Program-made: the position numbers and the translations under genes
Notes under the pieces: model-generated
Seen by the model: the letters and a program-made list of their open reading frames with translations, nothing else
Database searches by the model: none
Told to the model about the DNA's origin: nothing
Source of the DNA: Oegoconia quadripuncta
Taxonomy: Eukaryota; Arthropoda; Insecta; Lepidoptera; Autostichidae
Assembly (NCBI GenBank): GCA_949316235.1
Contig: OX438757.1
Coordinates: forward strand, 11,092,657 to 11,156,656
Direction of reading: 5' to 3'
DNA: 64,000 bases
Part shown: in pieces, positions 42,336-53,285 of the stretch
How the letters are laid out: each line of letters starts with the position of its first letter
How positions within the stretch are numbered: the stretch's first letter is position 1

Positions 42336-42438
42336 TATTATAATGCAAATGCCATAAAATGTCGGGCTATGCGCAGTGTAAGGTTCCATAAATTTTCAAA
42401 GATTTTATTTTATCATTTTGTCGCTAAGCCGGGGCCGG

Positions 42439-42705
42439 GCAGACATAAATAAATAAATAAATATTTCGGACACTTACACCAATCATCTAGTCCCAAACTA
42501 AGCAAAGCTTGTGCTATGGATACTAGATAACGGATAAACATACATAAATATTTATATAAACATCCATGACTCAGGAATAAATGTTCATATTCATCACACA
42601 AACATTTACCCGTCGCGGGATTCGAACCCGCAACCGTTGGTTTCGCTGATAGGGTCACTATCCACTACACAATCGGTCGTCGGTACATACATTATATGCA
42701 GACAT
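42439..42705 (-). mobile_element. SINE-3, full-length with target duplication
   Basis: The unit 42447-42697 is flanked by gcagacat (42439-42446 and 42698-42705). Minus-strand head: box A-like 'gattgtgtagtgga', box B-like 'gggttcgaatccc'; body as at 8866-9092. Confidence 0.88.
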
Positions 42706-43497
42706 GGCGAAACTATAAGAGTTCTTTATTGAGTACGGAATCCTAAAAATGGCAGAAGTTACGTAGTTGTGCATAAAAAAAAACGTTGTCAGTCCGTACT
42801 GATCGATGACGTATAAAATAGTGGCATTCTACTCGTATAAAATATTTTTTTTTTATACATTTATATAATTTACAGTATAAAATTAATTACCTATAGTTAT
42901 GTAATATTATATGACAGTTTATCAAATGAATAAAATAAAAGATATAAATTACTAAGTATTAAAATTTTCGTATCACTATTCGTATCTGTTCTTTCATAGA
43001 AGTATGAGGTAACAGTACTAACAGTTTTCGCGAAAGAAAATCTAATACATAATACAACGTGACCGGAAATCGAACTCTGATACCGTTTGTCAAAATTCGA
43101 CACTAACGGACACTGAGCACTAACGTAAACTGTTTCGTGGGATGTAACCACGTATCGTACGTGGCTACTGTGCAGGACAGATCCCGAGGGAAATATACTC
43201 TCATCCGTCATGGTTCCATGAAGCCCAAATTTTTTCATTGAATCTCCCCGACAGATGTTACGAGTATATAATTAAGTACTATTTACTGTTATTCTTCTTT
43301 TGTATTTATTTTGTATTCTATAACTCATTTATAAGTATTTTATAGGTAGGTATCATTCTATCACATATGCACACTCACACACACACACACTGACACAACA
43401 AATGAAGTAGAGTACCTATAGTGTTTTTTATTTAATTTAAAAACCTTTATGCTCTCATTCGTTGAACTAATTTTAAACTAATTATAACATTAATTTG
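42706..43497. other. Nothing firm
   Basis: The minus strand at about 43070-43050 has a box B-like 'agttcgatttccgg', perhaps an old tRNA-derived repeat. (AC)n at 43376-43390. The 113-codon minus frame at 42897-43238 shows no domain. Confidence 0.4.
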
Positions 43498-43570
43498 TCT
43501 CACCCTGCTGCAAGAAATTTTTCGCGCGTATCTATGTAGGATTCTTTATTCTCTCGTAGCACTCAAACAT
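43498..43570 (+). repeat. Dispersed 'ctgcaagaa...cgcgtatct' repeat, plus copy
   Basis: 'caccctgctgcaagaaattt', 'cgcgcgtatctatgtaggat' and 'tctttattctctcgtagc'. Inverted relative at 56150-56265. Confidence 0.5.
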
Positions 43571-44427
43571 TGGGACGGATTTTATGGTAACATCGGATTA
43601 GTCGTGACAGTGAACAATTTACCATAGCGGCCGTACTCGTAAGAATCAAAGTTTGTCAAAGTAAATAAAATGAGAGACCTCTCATGGGAATTTCGTAAAT
43701 ATATTTACAAATAGACAAGTGCGGACGTGTAGCGAGCTCATGAATCATGTACAAGTTATAATGATTAACCTATTAAAATAGAGTAAATAATTTCAAACTA
43801 GTAAAATACTAATCGAGGAGCTGTGGCAATAGGCATGGTTAGTCGGCAGTAACATTTAATATCATGTAGGCAAAATTTCGCATTTGTAATAACATTGAAA
43901 GAACAATCAGTTTCCAAAATTGGAATAATTAAGGGTTAAAGAAAATAAGATCTTTATTTTGACAAGTGCTGTTGAAAAATTTAGCTCAATATTAGCAATT
44001 ATGGATAACCCGTTGTGCACAAAAAATCAGTAGGTGATCTGTCAGAATGTCTCGTAAATTAACCCCCGTAATTAACGTAAGTCCCCCTGTTTAACAAACT
44101 TAAATGAAATTTAAAAAAAATTATAACTGAAATAAACTAATAATTAGTATTAAACTAAGCAAAGGTTACAGGAGATAAATATATAAGCGTCTTTTAATTA
44201 ATATACAAGAATTACTTTTACAGGTCGACGCGGTACACCACCTATGAGAGTTTATACTATACATTTCGGAGCTACAGAGACCTCTGACTGACGGACAGTA
44301 GCATGGCTACGAGGCGTAGCAGCGTGTTTTGTAGCATTGTTTTCTATCTACGACTTGCAAATGTATGGCATTCTCGTAACTATATTTCTTTTAGTATAAA
44401 ATAGTCGTATTCTACTCGTATAAAATA
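43571..44427. other. Nothing recognised
   Basis: A short SINE-1 end scrap ('taacccgttgtgcacaaaaa') at 44008; otherwise nothing. Confidence 0.45.
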
Positions 44428-44625
44428 ATTGACGGCCGATTGGTGTAGTGGATAGTGACCCTATCAGCGAAACCAACGGTTGCGAACATTTATTCCTGAG
44501 CCTTGGATGTTTATATAAATATTTATATATGTTTATTCATTATCTAGTATTCATAGCACAAGCTTTACAGATGATTGGTGTAAGTGTCCGAAATATTTAT
44601 TTATTATTTATTTATTTTATGCATA
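44428..44625 (+). mobile_element. SINE-3, plus copy with internal deletion
   Basis: Head 'gattggtgtagtggatagtg', box B cut short at 'ggttgcgaac', tail 'gattggtgtaagtgtccgaa' plus (TTTA)n. Confidence 0.8.
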
Positions 44626-44751
44626 AATGTGTGACACAACAATTATATTTGATTTATTTCAGTAAATTATTATGATAGAACGGGGTCTGCTTGTCTAATT
44701 AAATTATAACAAAAATTGAATATTTAGAAAACCCACCAGAAACTAAGGATG

Positions 44752-44870
44752 TAATAATAACTTCCTGGTATACAAAGCAACTGTCTTAAAAGTTAAATAT
44801 TTTCAAAACGGCTGAACCGATTAGCGTCAAACTTATAGCATATAGTCTTTGCATCGGGGGTTAAAAAAGG
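44752..44870 (+). repeat. Dispersed 'taaccccc' family fragment
   Basis: 'acaaagcaactgtcttaaaa', 'aaacggctgaaccgatta' and 'gcatcgggggttaaaa' match the minus-strand copy at 35201-35360. Confidence 0.5.
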
Positions 44871-44947
44871 ATGCCTCACCTGCGGCATACATATTAACTT
44901 GTAACAATTAACTACTGAAGTAATGATTTTTCGTTTTCACCTTGCAG

Positions 44948-45101
44948 TATACCTTCGGAGAAGCATGTTGTATTTTACCGCTTATGCTCCACGTTCTAGG
45001 TATTCTTCTTTACATCACTCTTCAGCCACGCAAGATGGATTATTGTATAAAGTGGCATGCCCTCCGCACAGGCAGAACGGCAGTGCCTACCCTAGCCAAT
45101 T
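44948..45101 (+). CDS. Candidate internal exon with one membrane segment
   Basis: A strong acceptor (ttttcgttttcaccttgcag, ending 44947) and a good donor (AATT|GTAAGG at 45101/45102) bracket 154 nt. The open frame in phase 0 at the acceptor gives 51 residues and one spare base. It has a hydrophobic stretch A-C-C-I-L-P-L-M-L-H-V-L-G-I-L-L-Y-I-T-L (about 6-25) followed by a polar Q-P-R-K-M-D-Y-C-I-K-W-H-A-L-R segment. That looks like a membrane helix with a short loop. I do not recognise the family. No other exon of such a gene is certain; the phase would suit 51500-51864, which proves little. A chance splice-like bracket is the main alternative. Confidence 0.35.
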
Positions 45102-45778
45102 GTAAGGTTTCCCCGAAATGCATTATCAAGACAGCTGATTCATACTAGGTGAACAGAAAAATATTCTAAACAGTTGCGAAGATTGCTATAAGAGTAAGTT
45201 ATTATTTTGTAGTTGTATTTTTTCTATATTAAGAGCACATTCTATCATTCTGCCTATCATGTGACAAAACGCTGTGCACGCCACTGATTGTATGTTAGTC
45301 CACCCAATGCAATTGAGGTACTATGGAAGAAGTTTTTGTTACCAAAACTCTACTAGTTATACACACTATGAATCTCATACACACATTTTACGATGTATAA
45401 TCTAATTCCGGCAACCAAACAACATAAATAAAATTGTGAATGTTAATGAACACAAATGCTATATGTTGCTTTTATAGAGGTACACAATACGACATGTCAT
45501 GGATCCACGCAAAATATTATTGATGGCGTGTTTCATAAACACGCAATAGAATAAGAATAACAGATGGGTCGTTATTTCGTTGCTTGCTTCCAAACATTTA
45601 TTTGTGTAGTTTTTTTTATATTTTTGTAATACATTATGCTAAACAATCTACAATCTCTAAAATTAATGCTGCTGATTTCATATTTATTTATTTACATATA
45701 CATATATATATGTATATCACTGACCCTTTTTGTAATTTGTCATACATCGGTACATGATGTCTCCACATTTATCCCAAA
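45102..45778. other. Nothing recognised
   Basis: AT-rich, with an (AT)n palindrome at about 45696-45718. Confidence 0.45.
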
Positions 45779-46015
45779 TGGGGTTGGTCAGAAATATCCA
45801 AGACATAAATGTTTGGGTTAACTAAACATTAAACATATTAAAAACATTAAACATCAACGGTTCACTTTTCGGAACATATAGGAAAGCACACGTGACAGGG
45901 GGTGGGCCCTACCCATTAAAACGTGCAAGTCTATAGATGTTTTTAGGTTAACAAAACACATGGGGAGAGTCAGGTTGTTTTTCTTCTTACGTGTCGGAAA
46001 CCACTCGACACTTGT
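45779..46015 (-). repeat. Dispersed repeat family A, copy 5
   Basis: Minus strand: 'gtcgagtggtttccgacacg', 'gggtagggcccaccccctgt', 'cacgtgtgctttcc' and 'ggatatttctgaccaacccc'. Confidence 0.7.
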
Positions 46016-46069
46016 TTTATATCAGAATCATTAATTTTATAGGATATTTAAGGATACCTTAAAGACTAA

Positions 46070-46165
46070 AAAAATGCGCAAAATGTATTCAGAGACATGT
46101 GGCAAAAAAAGGGGTGGGGGGCTTTGCCCAGCAGCGGGACAACACAAGCTAGTAAAAAAAATAAT
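46070..46165 (+). repeat. RTE-like LINE 3' scrap
   Basis: 'ggctttgcccagcagcggga' plus 'caac' corresponds to the F-A-Q-Q-W-D block coded at 4920-4940, but the frame is broken. Confidence 0.45.
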
Positions 46166-46837
46166 TTAAGATATAGTCAGGTTGGGTACAAAACGAAAAA
46201 TATGTTTAAAATTAGAAATTTTTGTGGTCCTGAAAAGGGTGTAGTAGCGCTGATGCGAAGCTACAGCGCTGATTTTTTAGTTGGTTCGGGGTTGTCACGA
46301 CTGTGGAATAGAACTTAATGCCCTGGTAAATATTTTTTAATGTGCTTTACCGTGTATTTAGCTTAATTCAATTTTAATTTAAATATTTATTTACTTTTTT
46401 CATTGAAATGCACATCTGAAATCCGTATGATCTATGTATGCCACCCACGCTTTCCCACAAGCGTCATTCGCTGTATTTTTACAGCATTTACTGCCTAAAT
46501 GTTGCAGTATTACCTAACGACTTTTCTTCTTACCTAGAACATCATGCTTAGCCTTAGCCTGCATGGGTGGAGCACATATTTTATTTTGTTTATATTTTAT
46601 TTTGTTTTATTTCATTATGATTATTCTAAAATAGTATGACGTTGACGTAACGATGGTTACATACTTATATATACTTTCTTAATTAATTTTGACATACATA
46701 TAATAATATGTTTTACTATTGTATATAGGTATGTGTTTTTCATGTTATTATTTTTTGTTTTGTGTTTGACAATCACTTTTATTTTAGATTTCATAAATTT
46801 ACGAAACTGTATGCATGACATGATATTGTAAAAGTGA
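46166..46837. other. Probably LINE 3'-UTR sequence, not assigned
   Basis: Precedes the tail at 46838; no coding part recognised. Confidence 0.3.
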
Positions 46838-46866
46838 ACTAAATAAAACTAATCTAATCTAATCAT
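46838..46866 (+). repeat. LINE 3' tail (TAATC)n
   Basis: 'ctaaataaaactaatctaat' then 'ctaatc'. Confidence 0.6.
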
Positions 46867-46922
46867 AATAATATGTAGGAAATGTATAAAATTGTGCGAA
46901 CAATAATATACAAAATGATTTT

Positions 46923-47085
46923 GAATTCGGGTAATTCCCATTAACTGATGACGGCCATACAAGGTAAACCATTCTGAAACCACCTTTAGTATGGAAGTTC
47001 AACAGTTTTTGGCTGGTGATTCCACTCCTGATTATGAACAATTTTCCACTAGGTATCATAGCCGAATTAAGTAAGAGGATTATGG
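46923..47085. mobile_element. Foldback element F, copy 2
   Basis: 'gaattcgggtaattcccatt', 'aactgatgacggcc', centre 'aaaccattctgaaaccacc', then the inverted outer half 'gattccactcctgattatga' to 'atagccgaatta'. Shows the site that in copy 1 received the hAT-like insertion. Confidence 0.65.
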
Positions 47086-47114
47086 TATGCATGTAAGTAT
47101 GTAACTTTCACCTG

Positions 47115-47190
47115 GTGCCTTTTTTCATTTATGCACAACGGGTTAGCACTTGACCTCAATCACACCTAATGTAAAGTGAAGATGAGGAGG
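47115..47190 (-). mobile_element. SINE-1 3' fragment
   Basis: 'tatgcacaacgggttagcac', 'tgacctcaatcacacctaat' and 'agtgaagatgagg'. Confidence 0.7.
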
Positions 47191-47221
47191 AAGGTGTTAC
47201 CACTAAAAATAGGAAACATTT

Positions 47222-47399
47222 GAAAAGCGAATCATATCAAGACTTAATTATGTGGCAATATCTGTAAATTGTACATATCAAGCCCACCCTACCCTACCTA
47301 TAACGACATTGTAAAATAATATGTATATGTTGCAAGCAGATCGTTGAATTAGCCATTATTCAAATTAGTGTGTGGCGAACATTACCGGTTTTACAGAAA
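47222..47399 (+). repeat. 178-bp direct repeat, copy 1
   Basis: Identical to 47871-48048 except two bases ('catatcaagact'/'catatctagact' and 'aattgtacat'/'aattggacat'). The match extends left into the SINE-1 scrap with a 43-bp difference. Confidence 0.95.
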
Positions 47400-47870
47400 A
47401 CTGTGCTGTTCGCAGCAGGTTGGTTTGCCGTTGGTTGGTTTGTAGTGCCGTTTCCAATAATGCAGGTAAATTACTGCCATACAACAATTTAAGAGGGTTT
47501 ATCGCGTACGGTATTAAATACGAAATTTTTTCGCAATGAATCAACCGATTCTAATTTAAAAGCATAAAGTACGTACATAGATCTAGTTAGTAGAGAACAT
47601 GTTCGAAAAAGGGGTAGAACACACAAAATTGGAGCGGTTTAATGTTTTCCATAGTTTTAATTCGATATTTTCAAAATGTCTTTCAAAAAATCTATGTATC
47701 CTGCCTTTACGTATAAAGTTTCATTAGAATCGGTATATTCATTTCGAAAATTTTTAACTTAAAAGTGTGGATTGCCTTATGGGTTAAACCTTCTTAATAG
47801 CTAATTTGACAACCTACTTGCCTACGACACATATATGCATAAATAATCACAATCACACCTAATGTAATGT
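47400..47870. other. Spacer between the direct repeats
   Basis: No gene; contains 'gttggtttgccgttggttgg' at about 47420. Confidence 0.45.
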
Positions 47871-48048
47871 GAAAAGCGAATCATATCTAGACTTAATTAT
47901 GTGGCAATATCTGTAAATTGGACATATCAAGCCCACCCTACCCTACCTATAACGACATTGTAAAATAATATGTATATGTTGCAAGCAGATCGTTGAATTA
48001 GCCATTATTCAAATTAGTGTGTGGCGAACATTACCGGTTTTACAGAAA
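47871..48048 (+). repeat. 178-bp direct repeat, copy 2
   Basis: See copy 1; the distance between copies is 649 bp. Confidence 0.95.
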
Positions 48049-49492
48049 GGTTTTATTATGTGCATGACAAAGCAGTTGAAAGTATTCACGCTTCCGCTGA
48101 CTATCCAACCGACTTTCGTATGTTGTGCTACAGGTAAGTTGTAAGGTACATAATAATATCAAACCCCGCAGTCATAATAAATGGTTATTATTTTGAGTGA
48201 AATCGTTGAGACCATTCCATTCCAATCACTCGATCTCGAATTTACTACCGTGGAACGACTGAGACAGAAATTATTATAAGTCAACGATTCAAGGCATGAT
48301 GTCATCCCTGTCTCTCTCCACAGGCTAAAGCTGCGCCTAACGTCTGCGAAATACATTATATTTAGTGATTAATTATTCAATCCAACTAATTAATCAACTA
48401 TAATAACAAATAAAACTAATAAAAACATAAATTGCAAAAATTTGGATGCCTGTTTTTTAGATACACCTGAACTAAGTAATTACACATACAAACGAATTAC
48501 ACACGGGCGAAGCCGCGGATAAATACCATAAAATATAGATACAAGCGTGCAAATATTATTAATGATTTAATGTTATACATACATATTTCAAGCATTCACT
48601 TCAATATTTACTAATTAATAATGTCAATATTACATATATATGTTTATAAGTAATGATGTAATCCGATGGGCTGTCGCATCTGCGGGCACTTTAAATTTAT
48701 AAGTATTTTTATTAATCTAATTCAGTATTGTATTTAGTTAAGTTGATTAACTTTATTTATACTATACTATTATCTATACACTTGTTACCAAATAAAATAG
48801 AATCCTTAGAACAATGTTAATCATTTTTATTATGAATAAATGAAAAGTAATAAAAAATAAAATGGTATAGTTATCTCTAATGCGATCTAAATATCGTTTC
48901 AGTCCTTTACATTAAAATAAATATTGCTAATAGATTCTTAATCATTACTAGTAAATTCCACAAATTCTTGAACGACATAATAAATTGAGAAAAAAAAAAG
49001 GTAAATACATTTATATAACTTTACGTGTAGGTAAGTACATACAGAATTGGTACTGATAATTTATGTAGAAAAGGAGTAAAACCAAATTAGAATACACTTA
49101 ACATTAGCTACAGCAACGTAGAAGATTCTGTTGCGCAGTTATTCAGAACCTAATTTTAAAAAGAAAATATTTCAGAGCCACTAATTATAAATTACTCAAT
49201 GCTAATTGCTTATGCGCTCGTGTTTTATATCAAGCGCCCGTCTGTCAGAGGGCATGTAAAAATATGCGAATAAACAATGAGAATAAAGATTTATTACATT
49301 TAAAGGTTACTCCGTGTTGAACAAACAAAATACCAAGAAATAACGTGTCGGTTGTATTAGGAAAAACCTATGTATAAAGCAATTCAAATTGCTCTGCGTT
49401 ATTCCCAGTGGATTTATAGTAGCTGTTATAAATAAATCAATCCTCTATTGCTATATTTGCACAAAATTATGCTGTGTGTTTCGGCACGAAAA
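48049..49492. other. AT-rich stretch, nothing recognised
   Basis: A 65-codon minus frame at 48159-48356 shows no domain. Confidence 0.45.
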
Positions 49493-49565
49493 AAACCCGG
49501 CCAAGTGTGAGGCGGTCTCGCGCATGCAGGATTCCATGATCTTTGTTTTTTTCAGAAATTGTTTT
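49493..49565 (+). repeat. 'ccggccaagtgtg' repeat, 5' fragment
   Basis: 'acccggccaagtgtgaggcg' plus 'gtctcgcgcatg', the start of the family seen at 9486-10091. Confidence 0.6.
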
Positions 49566-50079
49566 AATAATGTTATATAAAATTATAGGAAAGAGAAAAA
49601 CTAAAAGAGAATTCCGTGTCCTACAGAGAGTTGAAAGAATGAGTTCTGAACAGAAATAAGCAGAAAATGCTACATCGACGAAAGGGTGGGCGTAATTTAT
49701 GATTGATTGAAGTAATTAACTAACGTGGTATTCATGTTATAACTATTCATATTACTTTTTTATAGACTATTATCGTAATACGAATTGAATTCCTATTTAT
49801 TAACTTTTTCAGACATAGCCTTAACAAAATCATAATGCACCCCATAGAGCTTCAAATACTGATACCTCAAAGGACTGGGTACTTACGGGAGATTTTTCAT
49901 TACTTGAGTGACGCGAGTGGCGGGTGGGTGGCATTGTGTTCTGACTTAGTAGCAACGTCAAACTTGGGTTCCCTAGTCACCTCACTCAGACACTAAATCC
50001 TTTTTGATCCAGGCTCTGCGATTATGGAAGCAATTGAAAAGGTTCCCATCATTGACGGATATAAAAGTAATATTATTAA
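49566..50079. other. Nothing recognised
   Basis: No gene or repeat recognised. Confidence 0.45.
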
Positions 50080-50285
50080 CTACTAGCGTTCCGCCCGCCG
50101 GCTTCGCCTACGTTACAGTAACTTTATCAGCGGTTATGTTTAATTTGTTTATAAAAAATAACATATGTCTTAATCCAAGGTAGATTCTACCTATATACCA
50201 AATTTCAACCGTTTCGCCGCGATTAAGCAAGAAACAAATAAACATTCAAACTTTTGCATTTATAATATTAGTTAGATTTAATTAT
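50080..50285 (+). repeat. Arthropod 'gcttcgcc...cgcatttataatattag' repeat, copy 2
   Basis: 'ccgcccgccggcttcgccta', 'tttcaaccgtttcgccgcg' and 'acttttgcatttataatatt' plus 'agttag' mark both ends of this common arthropod repeat. Confidence 0.65.
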
Positions 50286-50616
50286 TAAAAAATCAGAAAA
50301 TCCGACAGCCTAATTTGTTGTTAACGCATGCCATCTTAGACTTCAAACCTCAAAAAAGAGGAGGTCCTTAGTTCCGCGATTTGTATGATTTTTTTATGTA
50401 TGTATAACGATTTTTTTTTGTAAATAAAAGAAGATATTTTACCTTAAAATGACACTCGAGGGACCAAGACTGCTCTAATGACCGTGCATTTCAAAATCCG
50501 CCTTGGCTACAGGAGGTAACATAGATATCATAATTGAGTTGTCGCTTTAAAAACCCTTCATTCTATAGTCTTAGCAGCAAACCATACGCTTCGGTCTAAC
50601 AAGTGGTTGTTGGACT
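50286..50616. other. Repeat scrap only
   Basis: 'caaaaaagaggaggtcctta' at about 50350 belongs to the dispersed 'aaaggaggaggttct' family. Confidence 0.4.
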
Positions 50617-50775
50617 TTGTACAATACAATACAATACAAATACACTTTATTGTACAACAGAAAAGAAAATACAGTTTCAGAAAAGTGGTAAAAATAGAAT
50701 GTACAATTTGGCGACCTTATCACTAAAAGCGATCTCTTCCACGCAATCTTTGGGTATAAAGACAGTACATTTGAA
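50617..50775 (-). repeat. LINE 3'-UTR and tail, minus
   Basis: Minus strand: 'gataaggtcgccaaattgta', 'tctgttgtacaataaagtgt', then (TTGTA)n. Confidence 0.65.
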
Positions 50776-51499
50776 ATAGGTAGGTTGTGCGGTATTAAAT
50801 AGAGATGCAGATACAAACTATGTGAATAAATTTCATATATTTACATCACATACATACATAGATCAATCGACATATACCTACTTAAACAACACCTATAAAA
50901 TAGCAACAAAATACAAACGTAAATATATGGTTGTACTAAATAAATATTTACCTATTGATATGTAAAATAATAATAATAAGCGACAACAGGATTGTGCTAA
51001 TGTATAGAGAGAAGATAAGAAAGGATTTGTAGGACGACGACCGATTACTTTTATCTCGGGTTCCTATTTCACTGTGTTCATTGGTTGTTTTCAGATTTGT
51101 TTTCAGGTGAAATAAACGATTCTGTAAGATATGTAAGAAGAAAAGCAAATCTATGTAAGAACATAGATTCCATCGAAAACCTTTACTCTCCTTCCTGGAA
51201 CAGTTGGATAAAAAGTGAAGCTGTTCTCGATGTATATGTGTGTTTTCTCTACATCTCTATATATACATATTTCTATAATGTACAATGTATGTAGTAGGGT
51301 AGGGTAATTTTTACATGTATTATTTTTGGTACTTACCTGTTACCTATATTACGTCTAAATAAAAATTATCTGTGTGCATAATCTACCGATGTTTAACTTA
51401 CTCCATGGTTGACTGGATGATTTCCCTCTATGAGTTAATTCCGCCCCTTTTCATAGATTTCAGTAAATTAGTTTTGTATTTATGCTTCCTTTTATACAG
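50776..51499. other. Flank of the terminal exon; weak exon-like segment at 51107-51235
   Basis: 'tttgttttcag' ends at 51106 and is followed by a 43-codon open stretch, but several GTAAGA donors fall inside it. Not called as an exon. Confidence 0.3.
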
Positions 51500-51864
51500 T
51501 AATGCGTCAACAAATAAACAATGTTGAACAAAAAAAATTATCATCCACTTTTTATCTGTATAAGGTCTGTAGATTGTACAACGTGACGCCCAGGAACGAA
51601 CATTTCGTTTGGACCCTTCGGTACGGTCTGGTCCCCTTATTGTATAACTTTAATGGGAACGGACTCCAACGTCAACTGTCAATTTTGACCAATAGCAGGG
51701 ACCTCAAAGATCAAATTCAACGAATGGCGAAAGAAAATTCATTGAATGAATTCATTACTATAGAAGTTAGAACAATAAGACCGCAGCTTAGTGCTGGAGA
51801 TATGTACCTCATCCCAATTTTGTTCAATTTGCAAGCCCGTACGTCACGCGTTAGAGGGCAATGA
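51500..51864 (+). CDS. Candidate terminal exon, weakly fibulin/hemicentin C-terminal-like
   Basis: A pyrimidine-rich tract and acceptor (cttccttttatacag) end at 51499. The frame then runs 120 codons from ATG 51502 to TGA 51862-51864 with balanced codon use, unlike the AT-driven frames nearby. Visible order: K-V-C-R-L-Y, P-R-N-E-H-F, L-R-Y-G-L-V-P-L-L-Y, R-Q-L-S-I-L-T, I-E-V-R-T-I-R-P and D-M-Y-L-I-P-I-L-F. The spacing of Cys, Pro-x-Asn, 'Y-x-L-V-x-L' and 'V-x-T-x-R-P' recalls the C-terminal module that follows the EGF repeats of fibulins and hemicentins (extracellular matrix), but the final strand is missing or shifted. No EGF exons are visible upstream. Identity is a guess; that it is coding is more likely than not. 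Confidence 0.42.
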
Positions 51865-52434
51865 AGTTACCCGTCCATTTTACTAAAGTGAGGTTGCCTT
51901 AGATGGGTTCGGATTTAGTCTACTTTATGTTGAGTATACATTTACATTAGGCCTACCTACCCGCCTTTGAACTCAAACTCTAGGGGTTAATAACAAAATC
52001 AGAAACTTGTATGAACGACAAAATTTATTAGAAACAGCACTGTATTTTACAAGGATAGAGTTCGAATATGTCCTAAAAATTATCTGTTCAGTAGTAAATT
52101 CAAAATAGGAGGAGGTTCTGAAATCTACTCTATTTCTTTTTTATACTTGTTCCGCGAAAATCTGCGTTAAGCTGTAATAAGCTTAGCATAAGCCTGAGTC
52201 GTTTCCCTTTCGCTGCTGCGACACTTCACTAAGTGTTCTTTTATATTATTTATTCAACACTTTGTTGTATGTGTCGAAGTGGGAAATAAACCGTTTATTT
52301 ATTTCTTTCTTCTTAGATACATGATACAATTGCTTGTAAAACATGTCTAAGAGCCAGCGCTAGAAAACCTGCTTTCAAATCCAAATAAATCTGCTCTTAA
52401 ATTCACCCGTTTAAGAGCTATTCCACAAACAGAC
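51865..52434. other. Possible 3'-UTR, otherwise nothing
   Basis: An AATAAA lies at about 52276. 'aaaataggaggaggttctga' at about 52105 is a dispersed-repeat scrap. Confidence 0.35.
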
Positions 52435-52621
52435 AATCACACATAGCGATGAAATAAGTTTCACGTGTTACCTCGTATAGCAATGCTAATACGCTGCTCG
52501 AAGTAACTGCCAGCTCTTTTGCCACCAGAGATCTCAAATAAGCGCGACGATAGATCTTTAAAATATCGTCGCACTTCCCGGCCCCAAGGGCCTAAGACGA
52601 CCGGTAGGTGTAAAAAGTCGT
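52435..52621 (-). pseudogene. LINE-E ORF2 C-terminal fragment
   Basis: About 58 open minus-strand codons: V-V-L-G-P-W-G-R-E, F-K-D-L-S-S-R-L-F-E, K-R-A-G-S-Y-F-E-Q-R-I-S-I-A-I-R-G-N-T-stop. The 'G-S-Y-x-x-Q-R-I-S-I-A-I' block is a conserved C-terminal module of a family of non-LTR ORF2 proteins and recurs at 60590-60705. No start codon, no RT core. Confidence 0.6.
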
Positions 52622-52624
52622 AAA

Positions 52625-52790
52625 TGTTTGTATGATGAACACGGACATTTATTCCCGAGTCATGGATTTTTATGTAAATATTTATGTATTTTGTTTATGC
52701 GTTATCTAGTAACCATATGCTTTCTTAGTTTGGAACTAGATGATTGGTGTAAGTGTTCGAAATATTTATTACTTTTTATTTCATTTCTTT
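52625..52790 (+). mobile_element. SINE-3, headless copy
   Basis: 'gtttgtatgatgaacacgga', 'cccgagtcatggatttttat', 'gttatctagtaaccatatgc' and 'gattggtgtaagtgttcgaa'. Confidence 0.75.
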
Positions 52791-52807
52791 ATTTCTATCT
52801 TCTTCTA

Positions 52808-52915
52808 AATCTTCAATCAACCAATCAATCAAATACGCTTTATTGTTTAAATAAGGAAGGTACATTTAAATATCTCATAGAAACTACAAATTAGGCGGAC
52901 TTATCGCTTATATCT
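52808..52915 (-). repeat. LINE 3' tail (TTGA)n, minus
   Basis: 'caatcaaccaatcaatcaaa' then 'tacgctttattgtttaaata', the inverse of 13081-13119. Confidence 0.65.
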
Positions 52916-53082
52916 TCGTGGATTGATATCCAATTTTGATGATTATTTTTTTTATTCAAAGCGATTCCATATAAATAAGGTGAAGATGATGATGCTCATT
53001 GAACATAGAAAACGGAACGTTACTTACTACCTTACCTTATATATTCAATTCAGATTCAAACTTTTCTGATTCGTTATCGAAA

Positions 53083-53285
53083 CTCTGACCACTATACCAA
53101 AAGGTCGCGGGTTCGAATCCCGCTAGGGGCATATGTTTGTATGATGAATATGGGCATGTGTACCCGAGTTATGGCTGTTTTCATTTATAATAAGTATTTA
53201 TTTACAAAATAAATATATATTTATGTAGTGTATCAACCATCTGGTATCCACAACACAAGCCTATAGTTGATTAAAGTGGAACTAT
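53083..53285 (+). mobile_element. SINE-2, head-degraded copy
   Basis: 'actataccaaaaggtcgcgg', box B 'ggttcgaatcccgctagggg', 'acccgagttatggctgtttt', 'tcaaccatctggtatccac'. The box A half of the head is missing. Confidence 0.85.

Noticed and set aside
42897..43238. 113-codon minus-strand frame
   Set aside because: No domain; the region may be an old tRNA-derived repeat.
51107..51235. Exon upstream of the 51.5 kb candidate
   Set aside because: The acceptor is good, but strong GTAAGA donors occur inside the open stretch and no family is recognisable.
53083..53135. Possible tRNA gene (box B 'ggttcgaatcccgc')
   Set aside because: Only the box B half of the cloverleaf is present and it runs on into the SINE-2 body. 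The same holds for 6480, 7270, 9020, 42620 and 44440.
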